A DNA stretch of 64,000 nucleotides from JAHCHG01 sp041745765 (GCA_041745765.1 JBGTIH010000121.1:1-64000); one strand, 5' to 3'. Counted from the first letter of the stretch, positions 16,458-25,577 are shown. The notes: generated from the sequence alone by a model not told the origin. Made by a program: numbers and translations.

Positions 16458-16919
16458 ACCGGATTTCTCCGATTTCCTCATAACCGTAGCCTTTGTAAAG
16501 CATCCATTTACCGCTCAGAAATTTTTGCAGATTGGCGACGATATGTTTATCCGCCCATTCCTGCGGCATTTCGACATCGGTTTTTCCGGTGCTGATTCCC
16601 TTCGCATAATTAATATAATCCTGAACGCCGGTCTCGTCGTCAACAAAATAAGCTGCGCGTCCGGTTCTTGAGCGTGAATTTCTCCGACGACCGCAATTAG
16701 TTCTTTGCGGCTTAAATCCTTTTTAATCAAATAATAAGAAAATGTCAAACCCTTGAAGGAGTAACTTTCCAGTTTTTTCGGTTTTCCGGCAGTTTCGCTT
16801 TTCGTGTCCGTTTTTTCGCCGTTTTCGCGTGTATTTTCCGAACCGCAAGCCAAGCCGATGCCTAAAAGCAACGCTACAATAATCAGCAAATTCAATTTAT
16901 TTTTTGTTTCTTTAATCAT
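16456..16919 (-). pseudogene. Small lipoprotein gene with a single frameshift
   Basis: The 5' part encodes a lipoprotein signal peptide with lipobox IGLACGS and a Lys/Glu-rich linker, then KLESYSFKGLTFSYYLIKKD. At the plus-strand run AAAA (16645-16648) the frame breaks. Continuing in the next frame gives a sensible acidic C-terminus (FVDDETGVQDYINYAKGIS, then WADKHIVANLQKFLSGKW) ending at 16456. Adding one T in the run restores a 154-residue protein. If uncorrected, the reading frame runs on to 16515 with unrelated residues. Could be a real mutation or a homopolymer sequencing error. Function unknown. Confidence 0.7.
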
Positions 16920-16962
16920 ATTTTTCTCCTGAAAGCAAAATTGCTTTAACTAGAGAAATCGC

Positions 16963-16990
16963 AAATTGAAAATTGAAAATCACAAATTAC
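16963..16990. repeat. Short heptad run (unit AAATTGA)
   Basis: About four degenerate 7-nt units (AAATTGA, AAATCAC, AAATTAC) end at the stop codon of the lipase-like gene. No inverted partner nearby. Confidence 0.5.
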
Positions 16991-19308
16991 CTCGCGCCGC
17001 TCCAAGCGGCGATAATTGCTTCGAGTTGGCGCTCGGAAGTGTTTTCGATTTTCAATTTCCAGGTTCCGCCCGAAACTTCTTTTTCAACAAAAATCGAACG
17101 AAACCAGGCATTTGCTTCCGGCGTTTTCGTCAAATTTTTGCCGGCGATCGCACCTTTGTCATTAAAAAGCGTCGCGGAAATTTCATTTGAAGCCATAAAT
17201 GTCAGACCGAAATTTGCGGCTTGTTCGACCGGAATTTCGATCTCGACCGAAGTCTTCGGCGCGAGTTTGACCGATTTGGCAAAATTCGGTCGCAGATCGA
17301 CATTGTTAAATGAATTTTCAACGACGGGATTTCGATTAAACGAAGCATTGACGAAAAATGTGCTCGATTGATCCATGAAATTCGCGCCCGTCGTCGTCGG
17401 AAACTGCGAAGCGTCGGGCGGGTCAGGATTATGGTCGCCCTTCGGTCCGATTGCCAGACGCGGTTTGACGAAATCCGAAAAATCCTTCGTTCCGGTCAGA
17501 TCGGTGTGAATGCTTTTCGATTCGGCATTGTCTTTGATGATCCATTTTGCCGACGGAACAGGCACCACGCCGTCGTTCCAGACGACCGATTTACACATTG
17601 TCGGCAAAGGATTTCCCGCCAAAACGGAGAATTTCACGCCTTTGCGGTTGAGATTAATGCGATTAAATCCGGCGACATAATCCTGCTGCAATTGGCGCAC
17701 GGCTTCGACATTTTTTCCGACCATTTCAAACGCAAAATTCATCACATCAGCGCACGGGCTTCCCTGATTCGGCGTGCCGAGCATCACCAGATGCGCGATC
17801 TGCGGGCGACCGTCAGGGGAAGTAGCGGGCATAATTTGATTGATATAATAACGCGTGATCAGACCGCCCATCGAATGCGCGACGACATCAACGTGCCACG
17901 CATTTCTATCTTCCTGCGCGTATTTAATGTATTTTTCAACTTCCCGCGCATTTTCCGCGATGGATTTCGTCGGTGTTGTTGATAAAAATTCCCCGCCCGT
18001 ATTCATCACGCCTTTTGAAGATTTTTCGCCGACCGGAAACGCCTTCCAATCGTAGGAATGCGAAGTCGTCAGAATATTCTGCCACGGTTCCCACGCTTGC
18101 CAGCTGCTCCACAAGCCGTGAACCAAAACGACGGGTTTCGGCGCGACCTTTAGGTTTTTGGTCATTTCATCAATTTTTTTGCCGTTTTCTTCGAGTTCGG
18201 CTTTGATTCTCTGCACAAGGCGCGGGCGACCGTCGTCAAACCACGCGTAGCCGGAAGAATCCCACATAAATTCGATCTCTTTTTCTTCGCCGGCTTCAAC
18301 CCTTACGGAGATTTCGCCGTTTTCCAAAACGCCGTCAGGGCGCGCGCCGTTCCATTTATCGCCTTTATAGGTTTCCTTGAATTTCAAATCGGCGAATTTC
18401 GTTTCGCCCGAAGCATTTAAAACCTTCGCCTTGATCTTGACGAAATTTCCGTCAATCGTTCCTTTTTGTTCAACGATTTCCTGCCAATCGTTCCAATTCG
18501 GAAATTTCATATCTTCAAATTCAAGCGCGAGCAGACGCAGCGGTGCGCCGCATTTTTGCAGATTCCACGTGATCGTTTCGGTAACATTTTGCCAGGTTTT
18601 CGAAGACGAACCGGAAATACGGTTCGGGTCTGAAGGATTGATGCGATGCGTGCCGTCGCTCGTCAGAGAATTTCCGTCCACGGTCGTTTCGGTTGGCGGC
18701 ATCGTCAGATTTTTGCCTTCCTTCGGCACGCATTGCCCGCTGTAGCTCGAGGTTTGCGCACCCGTCGTTTTGCCTTTGATCGGCGGCAGCGCGACGCTGA
18801 CCGAGTAAGTACCGTCCGTGTTTACGCCGACCGAAACATTTGCCGTTTCTGTTCCGGTCGCGCTCGTTTCGGTTTTCGAGGTTGATTCGCCGCGCATATC
18901 TTTCCACGTTTTGCCGCGGTCGCACGAATTTTTTTCAACTGCCGAATTTTTTTCGATTGAAGAAAACGAATGATTGATATTTGCTCTGCCGCTACTCGAA
19001 CCGTTTTTTTCGGGCGATTCGATGACCGAAACAGATGCTTTGTAATTATATTTCATCTGCCAATCTTTCGTGTCTTTGCCGCGCCCGGAAACTCTTTCGA
19101 CGGTTTTATTGTCCGACATTGATTGCGTCCGCGTGTAGGTGATCGTTCCCGTCCAAGCGCCCGAACATTTTTGCGTGGCTTGCTTTGTTTGATTTGAAGC
19201 GGAAACCGTCTGACTGCTGCGTTTTGCTTGAGCGAAAACGGGCGAAATCAACAAATTGAATAATAAAATAAGGCTATAAAATTGTTTGAAATAAAGGCTG
19301 TTGTACAT
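16987..19308 (-). CDS. Secreted lipase-like alpha/beta hydrolase (PGAP1/esterase type)
   Basis: 773 residues with a signal peptide (about 1-26, ending PVFAQ). Residues about 45-390 are a Ser/Thr-rich beta region without a recognised fold. The hydrolase domain starts at VVLVHGLW (393-400), the oxyanion region, with nucleophile elbow AHSMGG (Ser479). A C-terminal domain of about 130 residues resembles a secreted beta-sandwich module (PPC-like). Likely a cell-surface or secreted esterase or lipase; the substrate is unknown. Preceded by three genes for small secreted proteins on the same strand. Confidence 0.75.
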   Translation of the reverse strand: MYNSLYFKQFYSLILLFNLLISPVFAQAKRSSQTVSASNQTKQATQKCSGAWTGTITYTRTQSMSDNKTVERVSGRGKDTKDWQMKYNYKASVSVIESPEKNGSSSGRANINHSFSSIEKNSAVEKNSCDRGKTWKDMRGESTSKTETSATGTETANVSVGVNTDGTYSVSVALPPIKGKTTGAQTSSYSGQCVPKEGKNLTMPPTETTVDGNSLTSDGTHRINPSDPNRISGSSSKTWQNVTETITWNLQKCGAPLRLLALEFEDMKFPNWNDWQEIVEQKGTIDGNFVKIKAKVLNASGETKFADLKFKETYKGDKWNGARPDGVLENGEISVRVEAGEEKEIEFMWDSSGYAWFDDGRPRLVQRIKAELEENGKKIDEMTKNLKVAPKPVVLVHGLWSSWQAWEPWQNILTTSHSYDWKAFPVGEKSSKGVMNTGGEFLSTTPTKSIAENAREVEKYIKYAQEDRNAWHVDVVAHSMGGLITRYYINQIMPATSPDGRPQIAHLVMLGTPNQGSPCADVMNFAFEMVGKNVEAVRQLQQDYVAGFNRINLNRKGVKFSVLAGNPLPTMCKSVVWNDGVVPVPSAKWIIKDNAESKSIHTDLTGTKDFSDFVKPRLAIGPKGDHNPDPPDASQFPTTTGANFMDQSSTFFVNASFNRNPVVENSFNNVDLRPNFAKSVKLAPKTSVEIEIPVEQAANFGLTFMASNEISATLFNDKGAIAGKNLTKTPEANAWFRSIFVEKEVSGGTWKLKIENTSERQLEAIIAAWSGAR

Positions 19309-19410
19309 AGAATCTTCTCCGATAGTTGATTAAACGAAAATTGTTTTCCATCAATTAACGCGCAAAGCGAAGAAGATTCGTATCAAAAAAGTTCAAAAAT
19401 GTGAGAAGTA

Positions 19411-19485
19411 AAATTTACAGGGATAACAGCGATAAACAGGGATTGTTAAAAATCATCCTTGTTTATCGCTGTTATCCCTGTATTT
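19411..19485. repeat. Long hairpin with tandem units (AGGGATAAC-like, period about 9)
   Basis: Left arm 19411-19443 and right arm 19454-19485 pair over about 27 bp. Each arm contains related 8-9-nt units (AGGGATAA, AGCGATAA). Same layout as the heptad hairpins, with a longer unit. Confidence 0.7.
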
Positions 19486-19562
19486 TGTAAATTCAGATTT
19501 TACGACATTTTGCCATCGCATTCGGAGCAGAATTAGAAAAACCCGTGTCTCTATTAAAACCT

Positions 19563-19964
19563 TTATTTTATAGCAACTTCGAGCGTGTAATTTGCCGTGT
19601 TATCCGTGCCGATGGTGATCTGATATTCGCCCGATTCGGTCAGATCGCCGCGCCAGTTTTTTACGCCGTCGGCATCTTCCATAATGCCTTCGGTCGGCGC
19701 GTAAACCGTAAACGATGTTCTGCCGCGTGTTGTTAAAACGACCTGCATTCTTTGTCCGCGTTTTGCTCTTAAAGTAAAAGTATGCGAAGTTCCGCGCCGT
19801 ATCTGCTTACTGATAATCGCCGAAGATTTGCCGCGCGCAAAACGGATTTCCTGGCGGATTTCTCTGTCCTGCGGGCGGTTTTGCGAATTTCCAATCGTCG
19901 GTACGCTTAAAATTGCCGTTAAAATCATTAAACTCGCTGTAATTTTTTTTATTGTTTGATACAT
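19563..19964 (-). CDS. Small secreted protein with PPC-like beta domain
   Basis: 133 residues, signal peptide about 1-27 (ending IGNSQ). The mature part has basic N-terminal segments, then a beta-sandwich-like run (GTSHTFTLRAKRGQRMQV through GEYQITIGTDNTANYTLEV) resembling the bacterial pre-peptidase C-terminal domain that is often found in secreted hydrolases. It may be a stand-alone surface module. Function unassigned. Confidence 0.7.
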   Translation of the reverse strand: MYQTIKKITASLMILTAILSVPTIGNSQNRPQDREIRQEIRFARGKSSAIISKQIRRGTSHTFTLRAKRGQRMQVVLTTRGRTSFTVYAPTEGIMEDADGVKNWRGDLTESGEYQITIGTDNTANYTLEVAIK

Positions 19965-20105
19965 AATTTTGATAAAATTCCTCTTTTAGAAAAATAAATA
20001 CTTCATCTAATAACGCGGTATTTTCCTGAAAAAAGTGTCACAAAAAAAGGCGAATCTAAAAAAAGATTCGCCCCGACAACCTTCCGAGTTGTTTTTATTT
20101 TGAAA

Positions 20106-21557
20106 TTATTTTTTACCGACCGTATTGATAACTGCCTGCGCGGCTTGTTCGATCAGCGGCGTGATAATGTCTTCGCCGTCGGATTTGGCTTTGCCTTCGA
20201 ATTTTTTATTCAAAGCCGCCGTGCCGGAAAAAGTTTGAAGTTTTATTTCGAGCGAGATTTGATCCTTGGATTTGACGTTTGCCGCCATCATTCCCGCCGT
20301 AACGATTGATCTGGTCGCTACCTGTCCGGCGATATTTCCCGCAACGCTGCCGGTTTGTCCGATCCCCGTTTGCCCGATTGACGGCGCGATCACTTTTCCG
20401 AATACTCCGCCGAAACCGCTGCCGCCTTTTTTATGCGAAACGTTGGCAATGATCACGTAATCGCATTCTTTTTGTTGAGCTTCCGCCGTGATTGCCGAAG
20501 GAAGTTTGGCTTCAAGCTGAACGACTTCAACGCCCGGAGTTTTCAGATATTCCGATAATGAATTTTGAATCGCCGCTGCAAGATCCGCTCCGCTCAAGCC
20601 CTCGCCGACCGCGACCGTTTTAACATTTACCATTCCGATTCTGATAACTCCTTCTTTCTTTGCGCTGATTTCTTGCGCAAAATCCGTATTCGCAGAATTT
20701 TCCGTCAAATCTTTAACATTTTGATTAATTCCCGAATGGCTTACGGGAGAATCTGCGCCGCCGGGATTTGCCGGAGTCGGTACCGCCGCATACATTGCCG
20801 AAGCGTCCGCTACTTCACGGTAATCCGCCGGAATTTCAAAAAGATCCGCGCTCAACGTCGCCTTCGAGAGTTCGATGACTTCCGTTACGGTCGAAAAAGA
20901 TTCCTTGCCTTTTCCGTCAAACATCGTCATTTTTTCATAAACCGGATAACCGCGTTTTGCCGTGCCGATCTGTTTGGTTTGATATTTATCCTGACAGCCC
21001 GCTTTCTTGCTGCTACCGTAGCTTTGATAACCCGAATACTGTCCGCAATCGAACGCGAATTCGGCATCAATATACCAGCCATCCATTTCCATTTTTGTAT
21101 TTGTAACCGCGCAGGCATCGGGCGAAGAAGCGGTTTCCATCGTAATAATCAGACGCTTTGCCGTAAAACCGAACATCTGTTTGCGCTCGCCCGTGTCTTT
21201 CGTCGTAACGGTCATCGTCACCGTTCCGCCCGCGCGAACCACGCCGTCGTTTTTGATTGCCGATTGCTGATTGCCGATTGCGGATTGATCCTGGTCAAAC
21301 GAATTGACCACATAGGTTTTCGTATTCGGATTCAGCTGAACACCGCGCCGCAGATCGCACTGCGTCAGATTAACTGACATCCCGTTCATCATTTCTGTGC
21401 GCTGGCGCTTGCCTTTGATATAAGTTGTATTTTCAAAAGTTTGCCCGCTCATCGTCTGACGTGATTTGATCTTCACATCGCCAAAAGCGGTCACAGATAG
21501 TGCTAATAAACAAAGGGTTATAACCGCAAATTTTGTGTAATTGGCTAGGTAATTCAT
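20106..21557 (-). CDS. Secreted protein of unknown function with an in-frame heptad-repeat insertion
   Basis: 483 residues, signal peptide about 1-26. The N-terminal half (KIKSRQTMSGQTFENTTYIK and later a Cys-containing segment) resembles DUF4412-type periplasmic proteins. The C-terminal half (VVQLEAKLPSAITAEAQQKE, CDYVIIANVSHKK, LEIKLQTFSG) resembles a lipoprotein-like curli/CsgG-type nucleotide-free domain found in Acidobacteria. Between the halves, QSAIGNQQSAIK is encoded by five copies of the unit GATTGCC. Function unknown. Confidence 0.7.
   Translation of the reverse strand: MNYLANYTKFAVITLCLLALSVTAFGDVKIKSRQTMSGQTFENTTYIKGKRQRTEMMNGMSVNLTQCDLRRGVQLNPNTKTYVVNSFDQDQSAIGNQQSAIKNDGVVRAGGTVTMTVTTKDTGERKQMFGFTAKRLIITMETASSPDACAVTNTKMEMDGWYIDAEFAFDCGQYSGYQSYGSSKKAGCQDKYQTKQIGTAKRGYPVYEKMTMFDGKGKESFSTVTEVIELSKATLSADLFEIPADYREVADASAMYAAVPTPANPGGADSPVSHSGINQNVKDLTENSANTDFAQEISAKKEGVIRIGMVNVKTVAVGEGLSGADLAAAIQNSLSEYLKTPGVEVVQLEAKLPSAITAEAQQKECDYVIIANVSHKKGGSGFGGVFGKVIAPSIGQTGIGQTGSVAGNIAGQVATRSIVTAGMMAANVKSKDQISLEIKLQTFSGTAALNKKFEGKAKSDGEDIITPLIEQAAQAVINTVGKK
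21255..21289. repeat. Five tandem heptads (unit GATTGCC) inside a coding region
   Basis: Five consecutive 7-nt units differing only at the last two bases. They are translated on the minus strand as QSAIGNQQSAIK without breaking the frame. Confidence 0.85.
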
Positions 21558-21680
21558 TAGAAATTCTCCTTAAAATATCATCAATGTCTAAAATTCGATC
21601 TCATACATAAACGCGAATAACTTCGGAAAAAAGTATCATACACGGAAAATATTTTTTTTTGAAGCGTTATTTATACAGAT

Positions 21681-21949
21681 AGCGCGATTTTCAGATTTAA
21701 TCCTCGTTCACGAGACTTTCCGCCGAAAGCGGCACTTAGCCGCGTCCAAAAATGAGCGCGGTTTGGATTCAGATTTGATAACGAGAGCGCGTTTTAACGT
21801 GCTTGTCTTTGGCTTAAGCCATAATAAAAGGACGTTAAAACGCCCTTTTTTGAATTTTCAATTCTGCCACGCCATAAATGGACGTGGTTAAATGCCGCGA
21901 AGCGCGGAAAGACTGATAAATCAGTCTAAAATCAAATCGCGTAAGGCGA
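21681..21949. mobile_element. Nested palindromic element, family A/B copy A, flanked by a 15-bp direct repeat
   Basis: A 269-bp stretch containing several nested inverted repeats: outer ACTTTCCGC/GCGGAAAG arms, TTAGCCGCGTCC against CCATAAATGGACGTGG, GACGTTAAAACG inner palindromes and GGCTTAAGCC. It is bounded by identical copies of GTTATTTATACAGAT (21666-21680 and 21950-21964). The right copy includes the Thg1 stop codon. A related element is at 60712-60972. No protein is encoded. Confidence 0.7.
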
Positions 21950-21954
21950 GTTAT

Positions 21955-22722
21955 TTATACAGATTCAAGTAGCATTTTTTTGATAAATTCGCTGAATTCA
22001 TCGCGCATCGGCAATTCGTAATCAATTTTTACGCGGCGGCGCAAGGCAAAAACTTTTTCTCCGGTCATTTTATTGACTGCTTCTTTTTCAAAATTTTCCC
22101 AGTAAAGACCTGTTCCTCGTTTTTGCCAAAGCGGAAAATCGTTGAAATTTTTTCCGTTTTTCCACAAAAGTTCGTTTTTTTCGGCAACTGATTTTCCTTC
22201 CAAAAATTTTGTCGCTTGCTTTACCGTTTCGCCTTGTTCGCGCAAAAGCCAGTAACAATGCGAGTTCAGAGCGTTGCGATGTGCGTCTTCGTTGCGCCAA
22301 CGAAAATAATCGCAGACGAGATTTATATTCGGAAGCTCGGAAATGCGCGAATCGAAAACGCCGATATCGCCGAGAAGAAGCGAAAATTTCGCGCTCGCTT
22401 CGCCCGCTAAGATCGAATTGTATTTTCTCAGTTTTCGCCCGAAAATCTTTTCTTCCGGGTGAAAAAGCAGAGAAATTTCGTCCGACTGCGTGTAGCCGAA
22501 AATGATGTTAAAACCGCTGGAATTCATCAAATGCTCGACCGTTGCCGTCATCATATTGCGCATTCGTTCATCAAAAGGTGCTTCGAATTTGTGAACTTCT
22601 TTTGTCAAACGCGTAAAACTTCTGCCGTCAAGCCGCGCGACCATAAAAACCTGCGGCAAAACGCACGTGTCGTGAGCAGTTTCAAAAACACGCATTTTCG
22701 CGTCTAATTCATCAAATTTCAT
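21955..22722 (-). CDS. Thg1-like 3'-5' RNA polymerase (tRNA-His guanylyltransferase family)
   Basis: 255 residues. Palm-domain metal ligands are visible: ARLDGRSF (Asp32) and the pair TQSDEIS (Asp81, Glu82), with KYNSILAGEASAKF following, all diagnostic of Thg1. Bacterial members (TLPs) add nucleotides in the 3'-5' direction to repair 5'-truncated tRNAs rather than only adding G-1. The start overlaps the 3' end of a P-loop kinase gene by 11 nt, so the pair is one transcriptional unit. The stop codon lies in a direct repeat flanking a palindromic element. Confidence 0.9.
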   Translation of the reverse strand: MKFDELDAKMRVFETAHDTCVLPQVFMVARLDGRSFTRLTKEVHKFEAPFDERMRNMMTATVEHLMNSSGFNIIFGYTQSDEISLLFHPEEKIFGRKLRKYNSILAGEASAKFSLLLGDIGVFDSRISELPNINLVCDYFRWRNEDAHRNALNSHCYWLLREQGETVKQATKFLEGKSVAEKNELLWKNGKNFNDFPLWQKRGTGLYWENFEKEAVNKMTGEKVFALRRRVKIDYELPMRDEFSEFIKKMLLESV

Positions 22723-23161
22723 CTTTCCAATTTTCCACGACGAAGCATTTCGCTTCGCGCGTTTTCACATAAAACAATTCGTCAAAACCTTCCGCTAAAC
22801 TCGGAATCTGCAAAAGATTATATGTTCCCTTGATCGCTTTTTCGGGAACTTTCGCCTTACCTTCACGGCGTTCGTTTCGTTCTAATGCTTCCGAAAGATT
22901 CGACGCGAAATAATAGCCGACGACGGAAAATCTATATGCTCGCGCTAAAGCGATATATTTAGCGCGTTCTTCAATCGTCGCGTTTGTTTTGTCTATAACA
23001 AACGGCTGTTTGGCTTCAAAACACGCATCAATCAATAATTTTTCGCGGTGCTTCGTCTTGAGCATATCGAGATTGATTCTGATGTGCGTGTCGGCAAAAT
23101 TTTCTTTGAAAAACGTGGATTTTCCTGCGCCTTGTACGCCGATGAAGATTATCAATTGCAT
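22712..23161 (-). CDS. Polynucleotide-kinase-like P-loop protein (AAA_33), partner of Thg1-like gene
   Basis: 149 residues. Walker A GVQGAGKST at 8-16, then NLDMLKTKHRE and the DKTNAT motif, followed by an Arg-rich lid region (RNERREGKAKVPEKAI). This matches the small 5'-OH polynucleotide kinase group (T4 Pnk kinase domain-like), which phosphorylates 5' ends of RNA. Its coupling to a 3'-5' polymerase suggests that the two act successively: the kinase could prepare a broken tRNA 5' end for repair (inference). Could instead be a generic adenylate-kinase-like ATPase. Confidence 0.78.
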   Translation of the reverse strand: MQLIIFIGVQGAGKSTFFKENFADTHIRINLDMLKTKHREKLLIDACFEAKQPFVIDKTNATIEERAKYIALARAYRFSVVGYYFASNLSEALERNERREGKAKVPEKAIKGTYNLLQIPSLAEGFDELFYVKTREAKCFVVENWKDEI

Positions 23162-23210
23162 TTTCTATTATAAAAATTGCTTTTGTACATAGTTAAATTC
23201 GATTCTTGTT

Positions 23211-23552
23211 CTACTTACCGAAGATTTTTAAAACCCTTTCAAATATACTTTCCTGATTCTTTTTTGATTCATCTGCTTTATTTGCACAAGGCATTTCGCT
23301 GATTTTTCTCAAAATGTCAGGATCGTTTCCTTCATAAAGAACTGCCTCTACGCAGGAAACTCTCACGGCATTTATCGCGTGTTCGAGTTCTTCGGGAGTT
23401 TCAGGCTGGCGTTTGAAATAACAGTGCATATTTTCGTCATACGTCATTAATTCCGGTGCTTCGGCAAAAGGCGCATCACAGGCTAAACATATATCATATT
23501 CAACAAAGAAATCTCCATCGGCATTTAATGGATGTCGTTTTAGTCTTTTCAC
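23211..23552 (-). CDS. Hypothetical protein, cysteine-containing
   Basis: 113 residues, cytoplasmic, acidic. It has Cys pairs in ICLACDAPF, a His-Cys in ENMHCYF and a further VSCVEAVLY; possibly metal or cluster binding. The segment QPETPEELEHAINAVRVSC is helical. I do not recognise the family. Stands alone between the kinase and a secreted protein gene, both on the same strand. Confidence 0.65.
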   Translation of the reverse strand: MKRLKRHPLNADGDFFVEYDICLACDAPFAEAPELMTYDENMHCYFKRQPETPEELEHAINAVRVSCVEAVLYEGNDPDILRKISEMPCANKADESKKNQESIFERVLKIFGK

Positions 23553-23597
23553 AGGTTTAATAAATGATTAAATTTAACGCTAAATAATTATTTACAG

Positions 23598-24074
23598 TCA
23601 GTATTCTTTGATAATAACTACTTTTGTTCGAGTTTGTCCCACAACTCCCCAGACAGGTATGCTGATGCCCGCTGTAATTGTGTAAGTTCCGGGGTTTACA
23701 TCTGATAAATCCCACTCCACATTCGCGCCTTCACCGATAATTTTTCCGGCGGAAACGGTATAAACATACTTATTGTCTCCGGTATCTGCGGCTGCTATTT
23801 TAACTTCTATGACTCTTTTATACGAACAGGATTCATTTAATGCCGGACAAGCTAGAGAAATCTCTTTGTGACTCAACTCCAGAGCTATTACGTCAGGAGG
23901 AAGTTGGCAAACGATAGTTTCGTCTTCATCCTCATTCAAATTTTCTTCATTAAACGAATCAGTTTCTACAATCTCTTCATCCGTAGAATCTTTTGCCGGC
24001 GGCAGTTCCTGCGTGAAATTAACCGACACAAACAGTATGCACAAGAAAAATAATATGTTCGGTAGTTTTTTCAT
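23598..24074 (-). CDS. Secreted protein with one PKD-like beta domain
   Basis: 158 residues from ATG 24074 (an upstream in-frame start at 24110 would disrupt the signal peptide). Signal peptide about 1-20, then a very acidic linker and a C-terminal beta-sandwich with GEGANVEWDLSDVNPGTYTI, the hallmark of PKD/Ig-like modules abundant in Acidobacteria surface proteins. Two Cys pairs (LPPDVIALELS region flanked by CQ and CP/CS) may form disulfides. Function unknown. Confidence 0.7.
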   Translation of the reverse strand: MKKLPNILFFLCILFVSVNFTQELPPAKDSTDEEIVETDSFNEENLNEDEDETIVCQLPPDVIALELSHKEISLACPALNESCSYKRVIEVKIAAADTGDNKYVYTVSAGKIIGEGANVEWDLSDVNPGTYTITAGISIPVWGVVGQTRTKVVIIKEY

Positions 24075-24170
24075 AATCCTAATAATTCGCCAATTTTCTC
24101 GTGCTGTCAAGAATTTTCTGTGGTTGCAAAAGAACGCTCATTCCACCTGTAACTTCCGCAATACACTAAT

Positions 24171-24211
24171 TGAAAAAGGAAGGTAGAAATTATTTTCTGC
24201 CTTCCTTTTTC
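24171..24211. terminator. Strong symmetrical hairpin terminator
   Basis: An 18-bp stem with one G-T pair (GAAAAAGGAAGG / CCTTCCTTTTTC core), T-rich on both sides. It probably ends transcription of pdhB from the right. Confidence 0.75.
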
Positions 24212-24410
24212 AGTTTAATTTTTATTTCAAATTTACAAACCGCGGTTGATTTGTAGATAAAGCGCAAAGCGCAGAATATCTGATACACCTTTTTAGATTA
24301 GCTGTTTTGAACGCGAGATTTAAAATTTCGCTGGTTAACTTTTTTGAGGCTAAGTTTCACCTTATCAAATTGCAAACGGCTTCACATTATTTTTGTTTAA
24401 CTTGCCGCGT
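24212..24410. other. Spacer without a recognised feature
   Basis: About 200 A+T-rich bases between the terminator and the pdhB stop. I see small self-complementary spots (GCGCAAAGCGC) but no gene, promoter or repeat. Confidence 0.6.
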
Positions 24411-25418
24411 TCAATATTTCGCTAATTTTCGAGCCGCTTCGACGATTTCATCAACCTGCGGCAAAAAATAATCTTCCATCTGCGGTGCAAACGGAACGGG
24501 CGCGTCAATCGAAGCGACTCTTATAACAGGCGCGTCGAGCCATTCGAAGGCTTCTTCGGCGATGATAGCAGAAATCTCGCCGCCGATTCCGCCCGTCAGG
24601 CTTGATTCGTGCAAAACCATTACGCGGTTTGTTTTCTTAACGGTGTTAAGTATCGCTACTTTGTCTAACGGCGCAAGTGTTCTTAAATCAATGACTTCAA
24701 CTTGCAAGCCGTCTTCTTTTTCCAGAAATTCCGCCGTGTCCAGCGCATTTAAAACCTGTGCGCCGAAGGTGATGATTGATAAATCTTTGCCTTCTCTTGC
24801 AGTTCGCGCTTTGCCGATTTCGACAATGTAATCGTCTTCGGGCAATTCTTCCCGAAGTCGCGGCAATCGGTAAAGTTTTTTATGCTCAAAAAATAAAACA
24901 GGATCGGGATCGCGGATCGCGGCTTTGATCAAACCTTTCGCGTCGTAAGCGGTCGAAGGCTCGACCATTTTCAAGCCCGCTGTGTTCAGGAAAAACGATT
25001 CCGCATTCAGCGAATGAAACGGTCCGCCGCGCACGCCGCTGCCGCACGGACCGCGAAAAACCGCTTGAATCGCGCCGCATCCGCGATAACGCGATTTTGC
25101 CGCGTAATTGGTCAGCATATCGAAACCGTTTGAAATAAAATCAATAAACTGAAATTCGGCGACCGGCTTCATTCCTAAAAGAGCCGCGCCGCACGCCGCG
25201 CCGACAATCGCCGCTTCCGAGATCGGCGTGTCAATCATTCGCTCGCTGCCGAATTCGTCAATAAAACCCTCGGTCAATTTAAACGCGCCGCCGTAAGCTC
25301 CGATGTCTTCGCCGATGACGAAAACCGTTTCATCGCGCGTCATTTCCTCATAAATTCCTTGCCGAATCGCTTCGATCAAGGTTACGCCTTTTGTTTCCTG
25401 TTTTGTTGCTGTTGTCAT
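24411..25418 (-). CDS. pdhB: Pyruvate/2-oxoacid dehydrogenase E1 component, beta subunit
   Basis: 335 residues, normal for the family. Conserved parts: GEDIGAYGGAFKLTEG, DTPISEAAIVGAACGAA, the FRGPCGSGVRGGPFHS loop, RDPDPVLFFEHKKLYR and the C-terminal DAPVPFAPQMEDYFLP. With the alpha subunit it binds thiamine diphosphate and decarboxylates the 2-oxo acid, feeding acyl groups to E2. The alpha subunit gene is not adjacent in this window; the gene stands alone. Confidence 0.93.
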   Translation of the reverse strand: MTTATKQETKGVTLIEAIRQGIYEEMTRDETVFVIGEDIGAYGGAFKLTEGFIDEFGSERMIDTPISEAAIVGAACGAALLGMKPVAEFQFIDFISNGFDMLTNYAAKSRYRGCGAIQAVFRGPCGSGVRGGPFHSLNAESFFLNTAGLKMVEPSTAYDAKGLIKAAIRDPDPVLFFEHKKLYRLPRLREELPEDDYIVEIGKARTAREGKDLSIITFGAQVLNALDTAEFLEKEDGLQVEVIDLRTLAPLDKVAILNTVKKTNRVMVLHESSLTGGIGGEISAIIAEEAFEWLDAPVIRVASIDAPVPFAPQMEDYFLPQVDEIVEAARKLAKY

Positions 25419-25434
25419 TTATTTTTTGATTTTA

Positions 25435-25559
25435 GTAAGTAGAGCGATTTTTTAAATTTTCCAATAAATGGTTTTTGACCGATGAACATTTTGATTCGGT
25501 TATCAATTTGGAATCTGAAATTTCAAACACAGTAAAAAACTTAAAAATCGAACTACTTA
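25435..25559. repeat. Imperfect inverted repeat upstream of pdhB
   Basis: AAGTAGAGCGATTTTT (from 25437) and its approximate complement (25541-25557) bracket a 100-nt A+T-rich interior with a further short palindrome. May be an old hairpin element. No target duplication seen. Confidence 0.35.
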
Positions 25560-25577
25560 ACGCAAGATTTCAAACTT

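Noticed and set aside
19411..19485. AGGGATAACAG motif resembling an I-SceI site
   Set aside because: Only the first half matches and no homing endonuclease is present; the match comes from the tandem unit.
20565..21377. Long open frame of 270 codons on the plus strand
   Set aside because: Antisense shadow of the secreted protein gene, Arg-rich and without homologous features.
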